NCBI RefSeq assembly: GCF_900186965.1
Contig: NZ_LT906457.1
Location: forward strand, 2,134,501 to 2,198,500
Length of the DNA stretch: 64,000 bases
DNA from: Legionella spiritensis
GTDB taxonomy: Bacteria; Pseudomonadota; Gammaproteobacteria; Legionellales; Legionellaceae
Direction: 5' to 3'
In this document: positions 1 to 8,698 of the stretch, piece by piece
Numbering within the stretch: position 1 is the first letter of the stretch
Layout of the letters: each line of letters opens with the position of its first letter
The notes under the pieces: model-generated
Databases searched by the model: none
Seen by the model: only the letters and a program-made list of their open reading frames with translations
Told to the model about the DNA's origin: nothing
Program-made: the position numbers and the translations under genes

Positions 1-297
1 GTGACCACTGACGTAATGTCCTCCAAAACGTGTATGGGCCGTCATGGCTCGTTCCAGATTAACCTCATCTCCTTTTTTTAACTGTCCCAGAGTCGTTCTG
101 TACAACGTTTCCGGAGAAAGATCAAACCACAACTCCGTATCAGGGCATGGCAACCGGGTCAAACACACACCATTAACAGCGATGCTCTCCCCCGACTCCG
201 TAGCAGGCCAGGGCGAACGGATAATCAACCGCCGACCCTCTGCAATCGGATTATTAGCCAATACCTCTGCCCTATGTTCAATCAATCCGGTAAACAT
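1..297 (-). CDS. ribE: Riboflavin synthase alpha subunit, N-terminal part (cut by window edge)
   Basis: Riboflavin synthase converts two 6,7-dimethyl-8-ribityllumazine molecules into riboflavin plus a pyrimidine that is recycled. The reverse strand reads from ATG at 297 with the family's typical opening MFTGLIEHRAEV, then SIAVNGVCLT and AHTRFGGHYVSGH, which are hallmarks of the first of two lumazine-binding barrels. Only about 99 of roughly 200 residues are inside the window. The start overlaps the end of ribD by 16 bp, so the two are probably translationally coupled. This is a conventional rib operon arrangement. Confidence 0.95.
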   Translation of the reverse strand, partial: MFTGLIEHRAEVLANNPIAEGRRLIIRSPWPATESGESIAVNGVCLTRLPCPDTELWFDLSPETLYRTTLGQLKKGDEVNLERAMTAHTRFGGHYVSGH

Positions 298-1355
298 CCA
301 TCCTCCAGCCAATCCAGGCGTAATATCATGTTATTTTGCCTGGCATGCCATGAAACGGTATGATTTCTTTTGAAAATCTGGTCGCCATGATAACCAGAGG
401 TAGCCATTTCACCTAATAATTCAGGAACAATATATAAAAAAGTTCGATTTACCAGCCCGTCGTCGTGCAACGCCGAAAAAAGCCGCCCCCCCGCCTCTAC
501 CCAGACATCATGAAAGCCCAGCCTCCCCAGATGCGTTATAATAAAATCCAAATCCAGACGACCATGCCTCGACGGCACGGGATGATAACGGCACCTGGCC
601 AACGGCTTAACCACCGGATATTGTTCATCATGATAAATATGGCAATGGCTTGCCGTCTCAAGGACGGCGGCGTTTTCCGGCAGTTTCAGCGTGCGATCAA
701 TAATGGCTAGCGGCTTTCCCCGTTGCGTGTCGCCCAACCGGACATTCAGCCGGGGATTATCCCGAATCACCGTTTGGGCCGTTGTTACAATCACATCCGT
801 ATGTAATCGTTGCTTATGAGTAAACTCACCGCATGATGGATTGGACAATGCCACAGGCCGCCCATCAACCCCGGCAATTTTTCCGTCCAGGCTCTGCGCC
901 ATTTTAGCGGTTACCCAGGGTTTTCCGGTGTTGATCCAATGGGCGTAGCTTTGATAAAAACAATCGATCTCATCCATAGGGTAATGAATGACTTCAATCC
1001 CGTGAGCACGTAATAGGGAAGGGGTGTCATTAGCGGCAACAACAGGATTCGGATCATGAAATCCGTAAACCACGGTGGACACGCCGGCTTTAATAATCGC
1101 GTCCACACAAGGCGGCGTTCTGCCCCAGTGATTGCAAGGTTCCAGGGTGACATACAAGGTAACGCCTCTCGCGTTCTTTGCAAGTTGCTGCAATACGACT
1201 TGTTCCGCATGCGGATTACCGGCCCCCTGATGCCAGGCTCTCGCCACAATATTACCATCACGCACAGCCACGGCGCCCACACCAGGATTTGGCGAACAGC
1301 TTCCCCTTCCAAGCCAAGCCTGTTCCAGCGCCTTCAGCATACCGTTTCTGTGCAT
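282..1355 (-). CDS. ribD: Bifunctional diaminohydroxyphosphoribosylaminopyrimidine deaminase / reductase
   Basis: RibD carries out the second and third steps of riboflavin synthesis: deamination of the pyrimidine, then reduction of the ribosyl side chain. The 357 residues match the family length. The N-terminal deaminase has the zinc motif: HAE at about residues 49-51, then PC-x5-TPPC (PCNHWGRTPPC). The C-terminal reductase half starts near KPWVTAKMAQSLDGKIA. The start MHRNGMLKALEQA is the usual one. It overlaps ribE downstream by 16 bp, and the region upstream is the divergent promoter shared with the M48 protease gene. Confidence 0.96.
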   Translation of the reverse strand: MHRNGMLKALEQAWLGRGSCSPNPGVGAVAVRDGNIVARAWHQGAGNPHAEQVVLQQLAKNARGVTLYVTLEPCNHWGRTPPCVDAIIKAGVSTVVYGFHDPNPVVAANDTPSLLRAHGIEVIHYPMDEIDCFYQSYAHWINTGKPWVTAKMAQSLDGKIAGVDGRPVALSNPSCGEFTHKQRLHTDVIVTTAQTVIRDNPRLNVRLGDTQRGKPLAIIDRTLKLPENAAVLETASHCHIYHDEQYPVVKPLARCRYHPVPSRHGRLDLDFIITHLGRLGFHDVWVEAGGRLFSALHDDGLVNRTFLYIVPELLGEMATSGYHGDQIFKRNHTVSWHARQNNMILRLDWLEDGCLPD

Positions 1356-1507
1356 AGTTTAATCAATATCTGAAAATCAGGATATGATAACAAATTATTC
1401 AATTTGAGAGTAGTAGGGCAGAGTGATCAGGAGAGTGCGTTCCGAAATTTTTGCCAAGCGGATGCAATCTGTTTTATCATATTTCAGTTTCTTGTGGGGA
1501 TAATCCA

Positions 1508-2950
1508 ATGATTCGCGGGTCAATCCGTTGTTACGCTTCTTTCCTGAAGACACGCTTAAAGACAATGACACGCCATGGATTCATTCTGTTTGTCATCGGC
1601 GCCTATCTGTTGGCAGGATCCGCCTACGCCTACAACCCCTACTCCACCAAAGAACTGGAAGAACTTGAAAAACAGTTTATTGAGCTCATTAACCAGTCAG
1701 ACAGCGTGGTTCGTCAACCATTAGCCAAACAATACATTAATCACCTCGGTAAACGGCTCGCTCAATTTGAACAAATGCCCACGCCTTATTTTTTCATTGT
1801 CAAATCAAATGAAATCAACGCGTTTGCCGGCCCGGGCGGCTATATTGGTATTAATACGCAACTGATTCTCGCCACAGACAACGAAGACGAGCTGGCCGCC
1901 GTCATGGCGCACGAAATAGCGCATGTTCGTCTGCATCATCTCTACAGCATGATTCAGCATCAAAAACAAATGCGCATCCCCATGCTCGCTTCCCTTCTGG
2001 CATCCATCGCCCTTGGGATCATCAATCCCACCCTCGCGAGCGGCGCCATGATGGCTTCCTTAAACGGTTTTGCCCAGGACAGCATTAATTTCACCCGTTC
2101 GAATGAAAAGCAAGCCGATCGTATCGGTATTAACATGCTGATTAAATCCGGACTCAACCCACGCGGCATGGCTGCCTTTTTTAAAAAAATGCAGAGTAAT
2201 TCGCGTTATTATTATACGGCCAATATACCAGCGATTTTACGCACCCACCCATTGGATGAAGACCGTATTGCGGAAGCTGAAAACCGCAGTAGCCGCCTGA
2301 AAAAGCGCCATTACCCGGACTCGCCGGATTATCGCCTGTTTAAAGAATTAATCCGCAATACGGCCGTTGAAAACAGCAAGCAACTTCTTGATTATTACCA
2401 AAAAGAATGCCGACGTACCAATGGCGACACAGCATGCCGATACGGCCATGCGCTGGCATTGATGCACATTAATCAATTTAAAGAGGCGCAATCTCTTCTG
2501 GGTTCGTTATTAGGGAAAGATACTGAAAATGTTTATTTTCAACTGGCTATGGCGGAAGCGGAAACCGGTAATAAACAATTTGATGCGGCCATGCAACGAT
2601 TACAGAATCTACAAACAAACTACCCCGAAAATTACGCGGTCATCATGATTTCCGCCCAGGGGTTTCTGGTAGCCGGACAGCCTGACAAAGCAGTCGGCAC
2701 GTTACTGAGGGGATTCCGGCAATTTAAACATGATCTTCCCTTATGCGAAACGTTGGCCCAGGCACAATCGGCCGCTCGGCTTAAAAGTTACGCCTATTTT
2801 ACGCAATCCCAATGCTACCTGTTACAAGGCCGATCCAGAGAGGCGCTCAGACAATTACAGGTAGCTGGAAAACTGGCCGGCAAGGATCATTATCTGCAGG
2901 CAAGAATTGCAGCCATGATTGAGGAAGTCAAATTTCAATCCGATAGATAG
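1508..2950 (+). CDS. bepA: Periplasmic M48 metalloprotease with TPR region, BepA/YfgC-like
   Basis: The protein has an export signal ending near SAYA, the zinc-protease motif HEIAH with a downstream third ligand in EKQADRIG, and a C-terminal half of helical TPR-type repeats. This is the layout of BepA, which degrades or chaperones stalled outer-membrane proteins such as LptD. ATG at 1508 has a GGGG ribosome site 8 nt upstream. ATG at 1565 (MTRHGFILF...) gives a cleaner signal peptide of about 22 residues and is the alternative start. The gene is divergent from ribD. The symbol rests on architecture only, since other M48-TPR proteins exist. Confidence 0.85.
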   Translation: MIRGSIRCYASFLKTRLKTMTRHGFILFVIGAYLLAGSAYAYNPYSTKELEELEKQFIELINQSDSVVRQPLAKQYINHLGKRLAQFEQMPTPYFFIVKSNEINAFAGPGGYIGINTQLILATDNEDELAAVMAHEIAHVRLHHLYSMIQHQKQMRIPMLASLLASIALGIINPTLASGAMMASLNGFAQDSINFTRSNEKQADRIGINMLIKSGLNPRGMAAFFKKMQSNSRYYYTANIPAILRTHPLDEDRIAEAENRSSRLKKRHYPDSPDYRLFKELIRNTAVENSKQLLDYYQKECRRTNGDTACRYGHALALMHINQFKEAQSLLGSLLGKDTENVYFQLAMAEAETGNKQFDAAMQRLQNLQTNYPENYAVIMISAQGFLVAGQPDKAVGTLLRGFRQFKHDLPLCETLAQAQSAARLKSYAYFTQSQCYLLQGRSREALRQLQVAGKLAGKDHYLQARIAAMIEEVKFQSDR

Positions 2951-3000
2951 GTTCCGCGACCAAAAATGCCCCGGCACCATTTTTTACAAAAGAACGGTAA

Positions 3001-3090
3001 CCTGTAAGGAGGCCTGCGGCCGTATTGCGGGTTTCATGGTCCAATGTTGTAGCAGGGGAACAGGTGAGCGCCCGAAGGAATGTTTTCCCG
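3001..3090. repeat. Dispersed palindromic repeat, degenerate single copy
   Basis: GTAAGGAGGCCTGCGGCC, TATTGCGGGTTTCATG and AGGTGAGCGCCC follow in the same order as in the eight-unit array at 43699-44834. The right-hand arm (cccgcatttcggc...) has been lost and replaced by a short TTTTCC/GGAAA hairpin. The copy lies between the converging ends of the M48 protease and pilR, where it could act as a terminator. Confidence 0.8.
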
Positions 3091-3116
3091 TAACAGGAAA
3101 CACTACAAAAAAGGGA

Positions 3117-4448
3117 CTAGTCCAGCCCCAGTTTCTTCAGTCGATACCGTAACGTTCTGAAACTGACCCCTAACAATCTGGCTGCCGCCGTTCTATTCCA
3201 TTTCGTTTTTTCCAGTGCGTTCAGTATCAGTTCCTTTTCATGCTCAACAAGAGAGCCGTCAAGGTTTTTCGCGGCAGATTCGCATGATGATTCTGTTGCC
3301 GCCTTGCTTGGCGTAACCGGAAGGTGGATGTCATCTACGGCAATCGCTTCACCGTCGCACATAGCCAGAGCGCGCTCAAGAATATTTTCAAGCTCCCGGA
3401 CATTTCCTGGAAAATGATACGATTGCAAACGCTGAATACATGCCCTGGACAACGGCTCAATATTACGATTCTGCTGACTTGCCAGATTTTGCAGAATATG
3501 GTTAGCTAACCCCGGAATATCCGAGATGCGCTCCCGCAACGCGGGTACCTGCAGTTCAATAACGTTAACCCGGTAATACAAATCCTGCCGAAATCGTCCT
3601 GATGCGATTTCATCCTGTAAATTTTTATGGCTGGCGCTAAGAATCCTGACATCCACCGGGACTTCATTATGTTCGCCGATGGGTTTTATCGCTTTTTCCT
3701 GAATGGCGCGAAGCAATTTAACCTGCATGGTTACCGGTAATTCAGCGACTTCATCCAGAAATAACGTCCCCCCCTGCGCTGCGACAAACAAACCGTCTTT
3801 ATCGGAAATAGCGCCGGTAAAGCTTCCTTTTTTATGCCCAAAAAACTCCGACTCCATTAATTCCGAAGGAATGGCGCCGCAATTAACCGGAATAAAAGGT
3901 TTGTCGCTGCGCGGCCCTTCGCTGTGAATCAATTGAGCCACCAGCTCCTTACCCACCCCCGACTCGCCAAGAATAAACACCGGCGCCTGGCTGCGGGCCA
4001 GTTTGCCGATATTCTGCCGAAGCTCCCTCATAACCGGACTATCGCCGAGCAATCTGTCATCGCCGGCCGCCATGGGGTTTTGTTGCATGGATAACGCGGT
4101 TTTCACGAGTTCCTTAAGCATAGGTAAATCAATGGGCTTGGATACATAATCAAAAGCCCCCGCTTTCAAGGTATTGACGGCTCCTTCCACATTTCCATAG
4201 GCCGTAATGACTGCCACAGGGATCTGGGGTTTGTTTTTCTGAATGTGTTTAACCAGTTCAATACCGTCCCCATCCGGCAGACGCATGTCCGTTAATACCA
4301 GTGAGTAGTCGTGCCTGTTAATATAGTTCATTCCCTGCTGGCAACTGTTCGCCGTTTCACAGCTTAATCCCATGCGGTTTAAGGTGATTGACAATAATTC
4401 GCAAATATCAGGTTCGTCATCAATGATCAGAATCTTGGACTTACTCAT
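3117..4448 (-). CDS. pilR: Sigma-54-dependent response regulator PilR
   Basis: An NtrC-family activator of 443 residues. The receiver domain has its phospho-acceptor in VLTDMRLPDGDG (Asp54). The AAA+ core carries Walker A GESGVGKE and the sigma-54 contact loop as GSFTGA. A Fis-type helix-turn-helix closes the protein (WNRTAAARLLGVSFRTLRYR). In the type IV pilus system PilR activates pilin transcription with RpoN. The start overlaps the last 4 bp of the upstream kinase gene, the PilS-PilR arrangement. Pairing with pilMNOPQ elsewhere in the window supports the pilus assignment. Confidence 0.92.
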   Translation of the reverse strand: MSKSKILIIDDEPDICELLSITLNRMGLSCETANSCQQGMNYINRHDYSLVLTDMRLPDGDGIELVKHIQKNKPQIPVAVITAYGNVEGAVNTLKAGAFDYVSKPIDLPMLKELVKTALSMQQNPMAAGDDRLLGDSPVMRELRQNIGKLARSQAPVFILGESGVGKELVAQLIHSEGPRSDKPFIPVNCGAIPSELMESEFFGHKKGSFTGAISDKDGLFVAAQGGTLFLDEVAELPVTMQVKLLRAIQEKAIKPIGEHNEVPVDVRILSASHKNLQDEIASGRFRQDLYYRVNVIELQVPALRERISDIPGLANHILQNLASQQNRNIEPLSRACIQRLQSYHFPGNVRELENILERALAMCDGEAIAVDDIHLPVTPSKAATESSCESAAKNLDGSLVEHEKELILNALEKTKWNRTAAARLLGVSFRTLRYRLKKLGLD

Positions 4449-6034
4449 AGCAGCATCTCTCTCGTCTCATTTAAGGTAATTGTAAAACAACAACCTGTTT
4501 CCATGTTGCTTACCGTCAGACGAGCCTGGTTGATTTCACATAAATCGCGGGCAATGAACAATCCCATCCCGTAACCGGTACGAACCGTGCTGAAAAACGG
4601 CTCAAATATGGTATCTTTCATGGAATCAGCCACACCAGGCCCCCGATCGCAAACCATCAATTGCATGGTATGCTCCAGTTGCCGGACTTTTATGGATATC
4701 AACACTTGATCCTGCCCATCACGTCCATGTTGTATCGCGTTATCACAAAGTATAACCAAAATTTGTTCCAGCTGACTTTTATCAAAATAAAACGACAGCA
4801 TGGACGATTCGGGCAGCTCTATTTCAATATGGCAAGGATTATAAGCACAGAAATCATGTTTAAATTGCTCAAGAAAGGCCGATAACTCGATGGATTGCTG
4901 TTGCGACTGCTCCCTTCTCGATAATTGCATCACGTTTTTGATAATGGAGTTCATGCGATTACAATTATTAAGAATAAGCTGCTGCAATCGCGCGTCATCA
5001 CTATGGAGCGGATTATTTCCTCCCAGCAATTGGGCGGCATGGGCGATAGCGCCAAGCGGATTACGCAGCTCATGGGCGATACTTGCTGAAAAACGACCAA
5101 GAGCCGCCAGTTTTAACTGCTGAGCCTGTTGCGAAACAGCCGTCATATCCTCCAGCAAAACCAGGACGGTAATGCGGTTTTCGACAACGGTTGGAAAAAA
5201 ATGAACCAACAGATGAGGATCTTCAATCATTGTTTTGGCAGGACGAAGATCATCGCCCACTTTATCAAGATAATAGTTATATTTTTTATCGAGTTCCGAG
5301 GATAACTGCACTAACGAATTCAGTTCCGTTTGTTCAGGGTAATTAAAAAATTTTCGCGTGGCGTCATTGATTAGTTTGATGTTATTGTTCGCGTCCAAGT
5401 ATACGATACCGGAATGCAGACGCTCCACGATATACTGATTAATTCTCTGCATATTCGCCAATTCATAACTGCGATGGGCGGCAATTGTTTCACTCGTCCG
5501 CACCCGATTCGCCAGATACCAGGCTGTGATGGCTGTCGCAAAAATACCGGCGCCATAAACGCCGCTGTAAAAAAAATTGTTTAAATTATCCGAATCATGA
5601 TAACCGTATTGAAAAATACTGAAGCCGAGCAACATACAACTGGCGGTGGATGCAAAGAAAATGGCAAGACGCCCGGGAACAAGGATACTTAAAGCCGCAA
5701 TGGTCGCATTCAACAGAATACCTATCCAGAAACGAGGATAACTCAACAAGCTGATTAACAGCGATTGCACGATAACGTCAATGGTTCCGGAAAGGATAAC
5801 CTGTGTTTCAAAACGAGGCGTTTCAATATATTTCAGGTAAAGAAATATACAGGCGAGAAACAGATAGATACTGTTTAACCCCAGAAGCGTATAATCGATT
5901 TCCTCCATTCCCGTGACTTGATAAAGAAAAATTCCCCAAAAAAGCAACACACAGCCGACACGGTAAAGATTGTATACCAACAATAATTGCCATTTGGAAG
6001 CAATGTTTTTTTCTTCCGCTTGTGAAGCCGTCAT
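4445..6034 (-). CDS. pilS: Membrane sensor histidine kinase PilS
   Basis: The 529 residues match PilS length. The first ~190 residues hold several hydrophobic segments, as expected for the six-helix PilS sensor that monitors pilin in the inner membrane. A PAS-like region follows. The HisKA box SIAHELRNPLGAIAH has its phospho-histidine near residue 321. The HATPase part shows the N box (CDNAIQHG) and G boxes (DRGPGV, GYGMGLFIARD). The stop overlaps the pilR start by 4 bp, so the two are co-translated. The promoter lies in the 281-bp gap shared with the divergent gene at 6316. Confidence 0.92.
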   Translation of the reverse strand: MTASQAEEKNIASKWQLLLVYNLYRVGCVLLFWGIFLYQVTGMEEIDYTLLGLNSIYLFLACIFLYLKYIETPRFETQVILSGTIDVIVQSLLISLLSYPRFWIGILLNATIAALSILVPGRLAIFFASTASCMLLGFSIFQYGYHDSDNLNNFFYSGVYGAGIFATAITAWYLANRVRTSETIAAHRSYELANMQRINQYIVERLHSGIVYLDANNNIKLINDATRKFFNYPEQTELNSLVQLSSELDKKYNYYLDKVGDDLRPAKTMIEDPHLLVHFFPTVVENRITVLVLLEDMTAVSQQAQQLKLAALGRFSASIAHELRNPLGAIAHAAQLLGGNNPLHSDDARLQQLILNNCNRMNSIIKNVMQLSRREQSQQQSIELSAFLEQFKHDFCAYNPCHIEIELPESSMLSFYFDKSQLEQILVILCDNAIQHGRDGQDQVLISIKVRQLEHTMQLMVCDRGPGVADSMKDTIFEPFFSTVRTGYGMGLFIARDLCEINQARLTVSNMETGCCFTITLNETREMLL

Positions 6035-6315
6035 AACCGTTATCCCGTCCAGGATTTTCTAACGGATTTTTTATTCCTATCAATCATTGCATTCCGTTAT
6101 AGTCCAGCGATGATCACGTTATCGTCCCGGATGAAATTTACTTTATTATCAGAGCATAATGCTGTTTCCGGTCAAACAGACCTCATGAAGCATCTATTGT
6201 AAAAAACATGGACAATACCCACGCGCCCTTGTAGAAAGAATTTTTTGTTTTTTTCACCGTATTGTCCATTTCAGACTATTCTTAAATAAACAAAAAATAA
6301 CCGGGCAAATGGATC

Positions 6316-7134
6316 ATGTTTGGCTTAATCGGCTTATACCTTGGAGTCGGCCTGTTAACGGCGCTTACCACAGCAGCGATACTTCGTTTTTTTAAAGTCC
6401 GCTCCAAACAGTCCTATTGGTTATCAATTTCGGTCGTTATCCTGAGCCTCGGTCTGGTCAATATTCTGGGCATTCCTTATTACCAAGCCTGGGTTTTTGA
6501 GTCCGATGTCAAAAAAAACACCCCGCTTTTTGCCTTGCTCGCTGAAAAGTCACCTGCTGATTTTAAACATTATGTCGTGCGGGTTAAAAAAGATATTATT
6601 CATAATCATTCCAGGAATGTGATTTCTCTCACCAGTGAATTTGTGAACTCGGAAGTGATGAAATGTGCGGTCTTTTCTTCTAACGAGGCACTCTACAACC
6701 AGGCTGAATCCACCGTGCGTTACTACAAAACACTCTATGAAATGAATCCCACTCTGGTTCTGGCGTCCGAGTTTCCCAATCGATTTAATGATACCAACAT
6801 CAACAGATTATTGGTTAACGCCTCAAAAAAACAAATAAAAAACCTGCTCCACGCCAAAGAGAACATCATACGCAGCGCACTGCGCTCACCTCAATCGCCA
6901 TTATCTAAAAACGATCTCGCCCATGCGCAATTCCTGCTTAACGGCATTTTTGACCGGCTCACCAAAAAATACGGCGCCCAATCCGTTGAAATGACCTTTC
7001 AGCAACCGGACAATGCCTCTCTGGACAAAAAACAGGCCGCCGAAATCATCATACAATTTTATCAATCGTTGCTGAGTCAGGATAAAAAGGGCGCCGGGAT
7101 CATTATTAAATACATCGCCGGTTTAAGTGGTTAA
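6316..7134 (+). CDS. Membrane-anchored protein of unknown function
   Basis: I do not recognise this 272-residue protein. Two hydrophobic segments at the N terminus (about 2-25 and 37-57) are followed by a soluble region of mixed helices with several basic stretches, and the last ~20 residues are again moderately hydrophobic. This suggests an inner-membrane anchor with a large domain on one side. The gene stands alone, divergent from pilS and convergent with the SDR gene, and has no strong ribosome site. Codon use and protein character look like a real lineage-specific gene. Confidence 0.75.
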   Translation: MFGLIGLYLGVGLLTALTTAAILRFFKVRSKQSYWLSISVVILSLGLVNILGIPYYQAWVFESDVKKNTPLFALLAEKSPADFKHYVVRVKKDIIHNHSRNVISLTSEFVNSEVMKCAVFSSNEALYNQAESTVRYYKTLYEMNPTLVLASEFPNRFNDTNINRLLVNASKKQIKNLLHAKENIIRSALRSPQSPLSKNDLAHAQFLLNGIFDRLTKKYGAQSVEMTFQQPDNASLDKKQAAEIIIQFYQSLLSQDKKGAGIIIKYIAGLSG

Positions 7135-7195
7135 ACAAGTCGCGGGACGTAGACTTTTTTTAAGAATTAAAACCATGCAAAACCAAATGGAAGCA

Positions 7196-7837
7196 CTACC
7201 AGTCCCTGATATGTCCCCTGCTCCACAAATACCCGCTTTTTTTGGAAGTGCAGGCCAGATTATAAATTTCAGAAGCCACCTGTTCCGGGTGTGTAGGCGC
7301 CTTTTCCGTCCCCATATCGGTTTTCACCCAGCCAGGATCGAGTCCTGACACGCACATATCCGGCAGTCTTGCCGCTAACAGAACCGTATACATATTGAGG
7401 CAGGCTTTGGACATTTTATACTGCGGCTGACCTGCCGAATTATTGGAACTGAACGTCCCCCAACCGGAAGAGATATTAATGATCCGGGCGTTTTTATGTA
7501 ATTTATCAATGCAATGTTCCGTTAATTCGATAGTGCCGAATACATTCACAGCAAATGTTTTTTTTAACAACCCCATATCCACTTTAACATCCGCCCCGGA
7601 TTCCAGTAATATCGCGGCGTTGTTGATTAACAAATCCAGCGGAGGCAATTGACTGGCCAACGTTTGAATGGATAGGGAATCACTCAAGTCCAGAGGGAAA
7701 ATTTTCAGGCAAGGATGGGTAACCGGCGTTTTACCGCTCGTGGACGTACCGATGACCTGCCATCCTTCCGCCAGAAATTTCCTGGCTGCGGCCAATCCAA
7801 TCCCTCGACTGATTCCTGTAATTAAAACCGTTTTCAT
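7196..7837 (-). CDS. Short-chain dehydrogenase/reductase (SDR family)
   Basis: A classical SDR of 213 residues that would reduce or oxidise a carbonyl/alcohol substrate with NAD(P)H. The dinucleotide-binding glycines are in TGISRGIG near the N terminus, followed by LINNAA, the catalytic Ser in NISSGWG, and the active-site pair in YKMSK. The C-terminal substrate loop reads DPGWVKTDMG. This compact form resembles the CsgA / C-factor-like SDRs. The substrate cannot be told. It is monocistronic, convergent with the gene at 6316. Confidence 0.9.
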   Translation of the reverse strand: MKTVLITGISRGIGLAAARKFLAEGWQVIGTSTSGKTPVTHPCLKIFPLDLSDSLSIQTLASQLPPLDLLINNAAILLESGADVKVDMGLLKKTFAVNVFGTIELTEHCIDKLHKNARIINISSGWGTFSSNNSAGQPQYKMSKACLNMYTVLLAARLPDMCVSGLDPGWVKTDMGTEKAPTHPEQVASEIYNLACTSKKSGYLWSRGHIRDW

Positions 7838-7920
7838 CCTTGTTCCGTGTATTTATCACTGAATGAGCCAGAATTATTTTGTTTAAAGCAGCAAAAAGGT
7901 ATGTGATTTGTCCTTTTTTT

Positions 7921-7998
7921 GTAGCCCGTCATGAAGGCGAAGCCGAAATGCGGGATCATGAAACCCGCAATGCGGCCGAAAGCCTCCTCACGGGCTAC
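7921..7998. repeat. Dispersed palindromic repeat, short single copy
   Basis: This copy runs from GTAGCCCGTCATGAAGGCGA to CCTCACGGGCTAC, so its two ends are inverted repeats (GTAGCCCG / CGGGCTAC). It is a shortened form of the units in the array at 43699-44834: the internal spacer of about 50 bp is missing and the two arms nearly touch. Confidence 0.85.
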
Positions 7999-8022
7999 TG
8001 GTCTTGTGCAAAGAACATGTTA

Positions 8023-8418
8023 CTAGTCCTCATCATCACTGTCATCAAGACACCACCATGTATCAGACCAGTCATGGTAATTCACTTCCAGGGTATTTAG
8101 TATGCCCATAACGTTTTTCTCGCAGGCCCGGACGCGTTCGTTGTTTTTATTAATTTTAAATATTTTAATCAAGTCATGGCGGTAAATTTTCCAATCGTCG
8201 CCGTCGTTTGGCGAATGGGCGTGGCATTTTGTTTGCTGGCCATGAAGAATACCGCTGTGAAACTTTACCTTGGGAACCGGGCAACCGGTATTCAGATTAT
8301 AAATCTCGTAATACAGGTTAAAATCCGTTTCATTTTTGACACATATCGCATGGGCTTGTCCCAGAACGCATGCAAGCATTCCCGCTAACATTGATTTTAT
8401 AATCATGGTCATTGCCAT
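8023..8418 (-). CDS. Small secreted cysteine-containing protein, function unknown
   Basis: Reading from ATG at 8418 gives 131 residues with a signal peptide ending at GQAHA. The mature part of about 107 residues starts ICVKNETDFNLYYEI and has five cysteines, a histidine-rich middle, and a very acidic tail (CLDDSDDED). Disulfide bonding in the periplasm or outside the cell is likely. The frame is open for 36 further codons upstream, but these have no signal-peptide character. No family is recognised with confidence. The neighbours are unrelated. Confidence 0.7.
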   Translation of the reverse strand: MAMTMIIKSMLAGMLACVLGQAHAICVKNETDFNLYYEIYNLNTGCPVPKVKFHSGILHGQQTKCHAHSPNDGDDWKIYRHDLIKIFKINKNNERVRACEKNVMGILNTLEVNYHDWSDTWWCLDDSDDED

Positions 8419-8514
8419 CGTTTTGTTTATTTGGATTTCCAGAACAGTACAAGGAATAGTTTTGTTTTGCAATTCGCAATTTGGACTCCGTAAACAATAA
8501 ATACTCACATGAGC

Positions 8515-8553
8515 GTTATCCCGCATTACAGCGAAGCCTTCATGACGGGCTAC
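8515..8553. repeat. Half copy of the dispersed palindromic repeat
   Basis: GTTATCCCGCATTACAGCGA followed by AGCCTTCATGACGGGCTAC is the right-hand arm of the family seen at 43699-44834, without the left arm. Confidence 0.75.
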
Positions 8554-8561
8554 ATGAGAAA

Positions 8562-8582
8562 GACAATGATATATTCATTGTC
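8562..8582. promoter_or_regulatory. Perfect 8-bp inverted repeat upstream of the NosP operon
   Basis: GACAATGA-TATAT-TCATTGTC is a perfect dyad 117 bp before the FIST/NosP start. Two overlapping TATACT hexamers at 8598-8608 could be -10 boxes just downstream. The dyad is therefore placed like an operator or activator site. The regulator is unknown. Confidence 0.45.
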
Positions 8583-8698
8583 ATTTTGGGACATATTTAT
8601 ACTATACTTTTTAACAAAGAACATCATTACCGGAAGAAGAAATCTTTGGCTGATAAGAGCATAGCAATCAGACCATAAAGATGAATTGGGGAGAACTC

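Noticed and set aside
911-1312. 133-residue open frame on the minus strand
   Set aside because: It overlaps ribD in another frame; ribD shows clear family motifs there.
3117-4448. GSFTGA in place of GAFTGA as a damaged sigma-54 contact
   Set aside because: As far as I recall, PilR proteins naturally carry GSFTGA, so this is not a defect.
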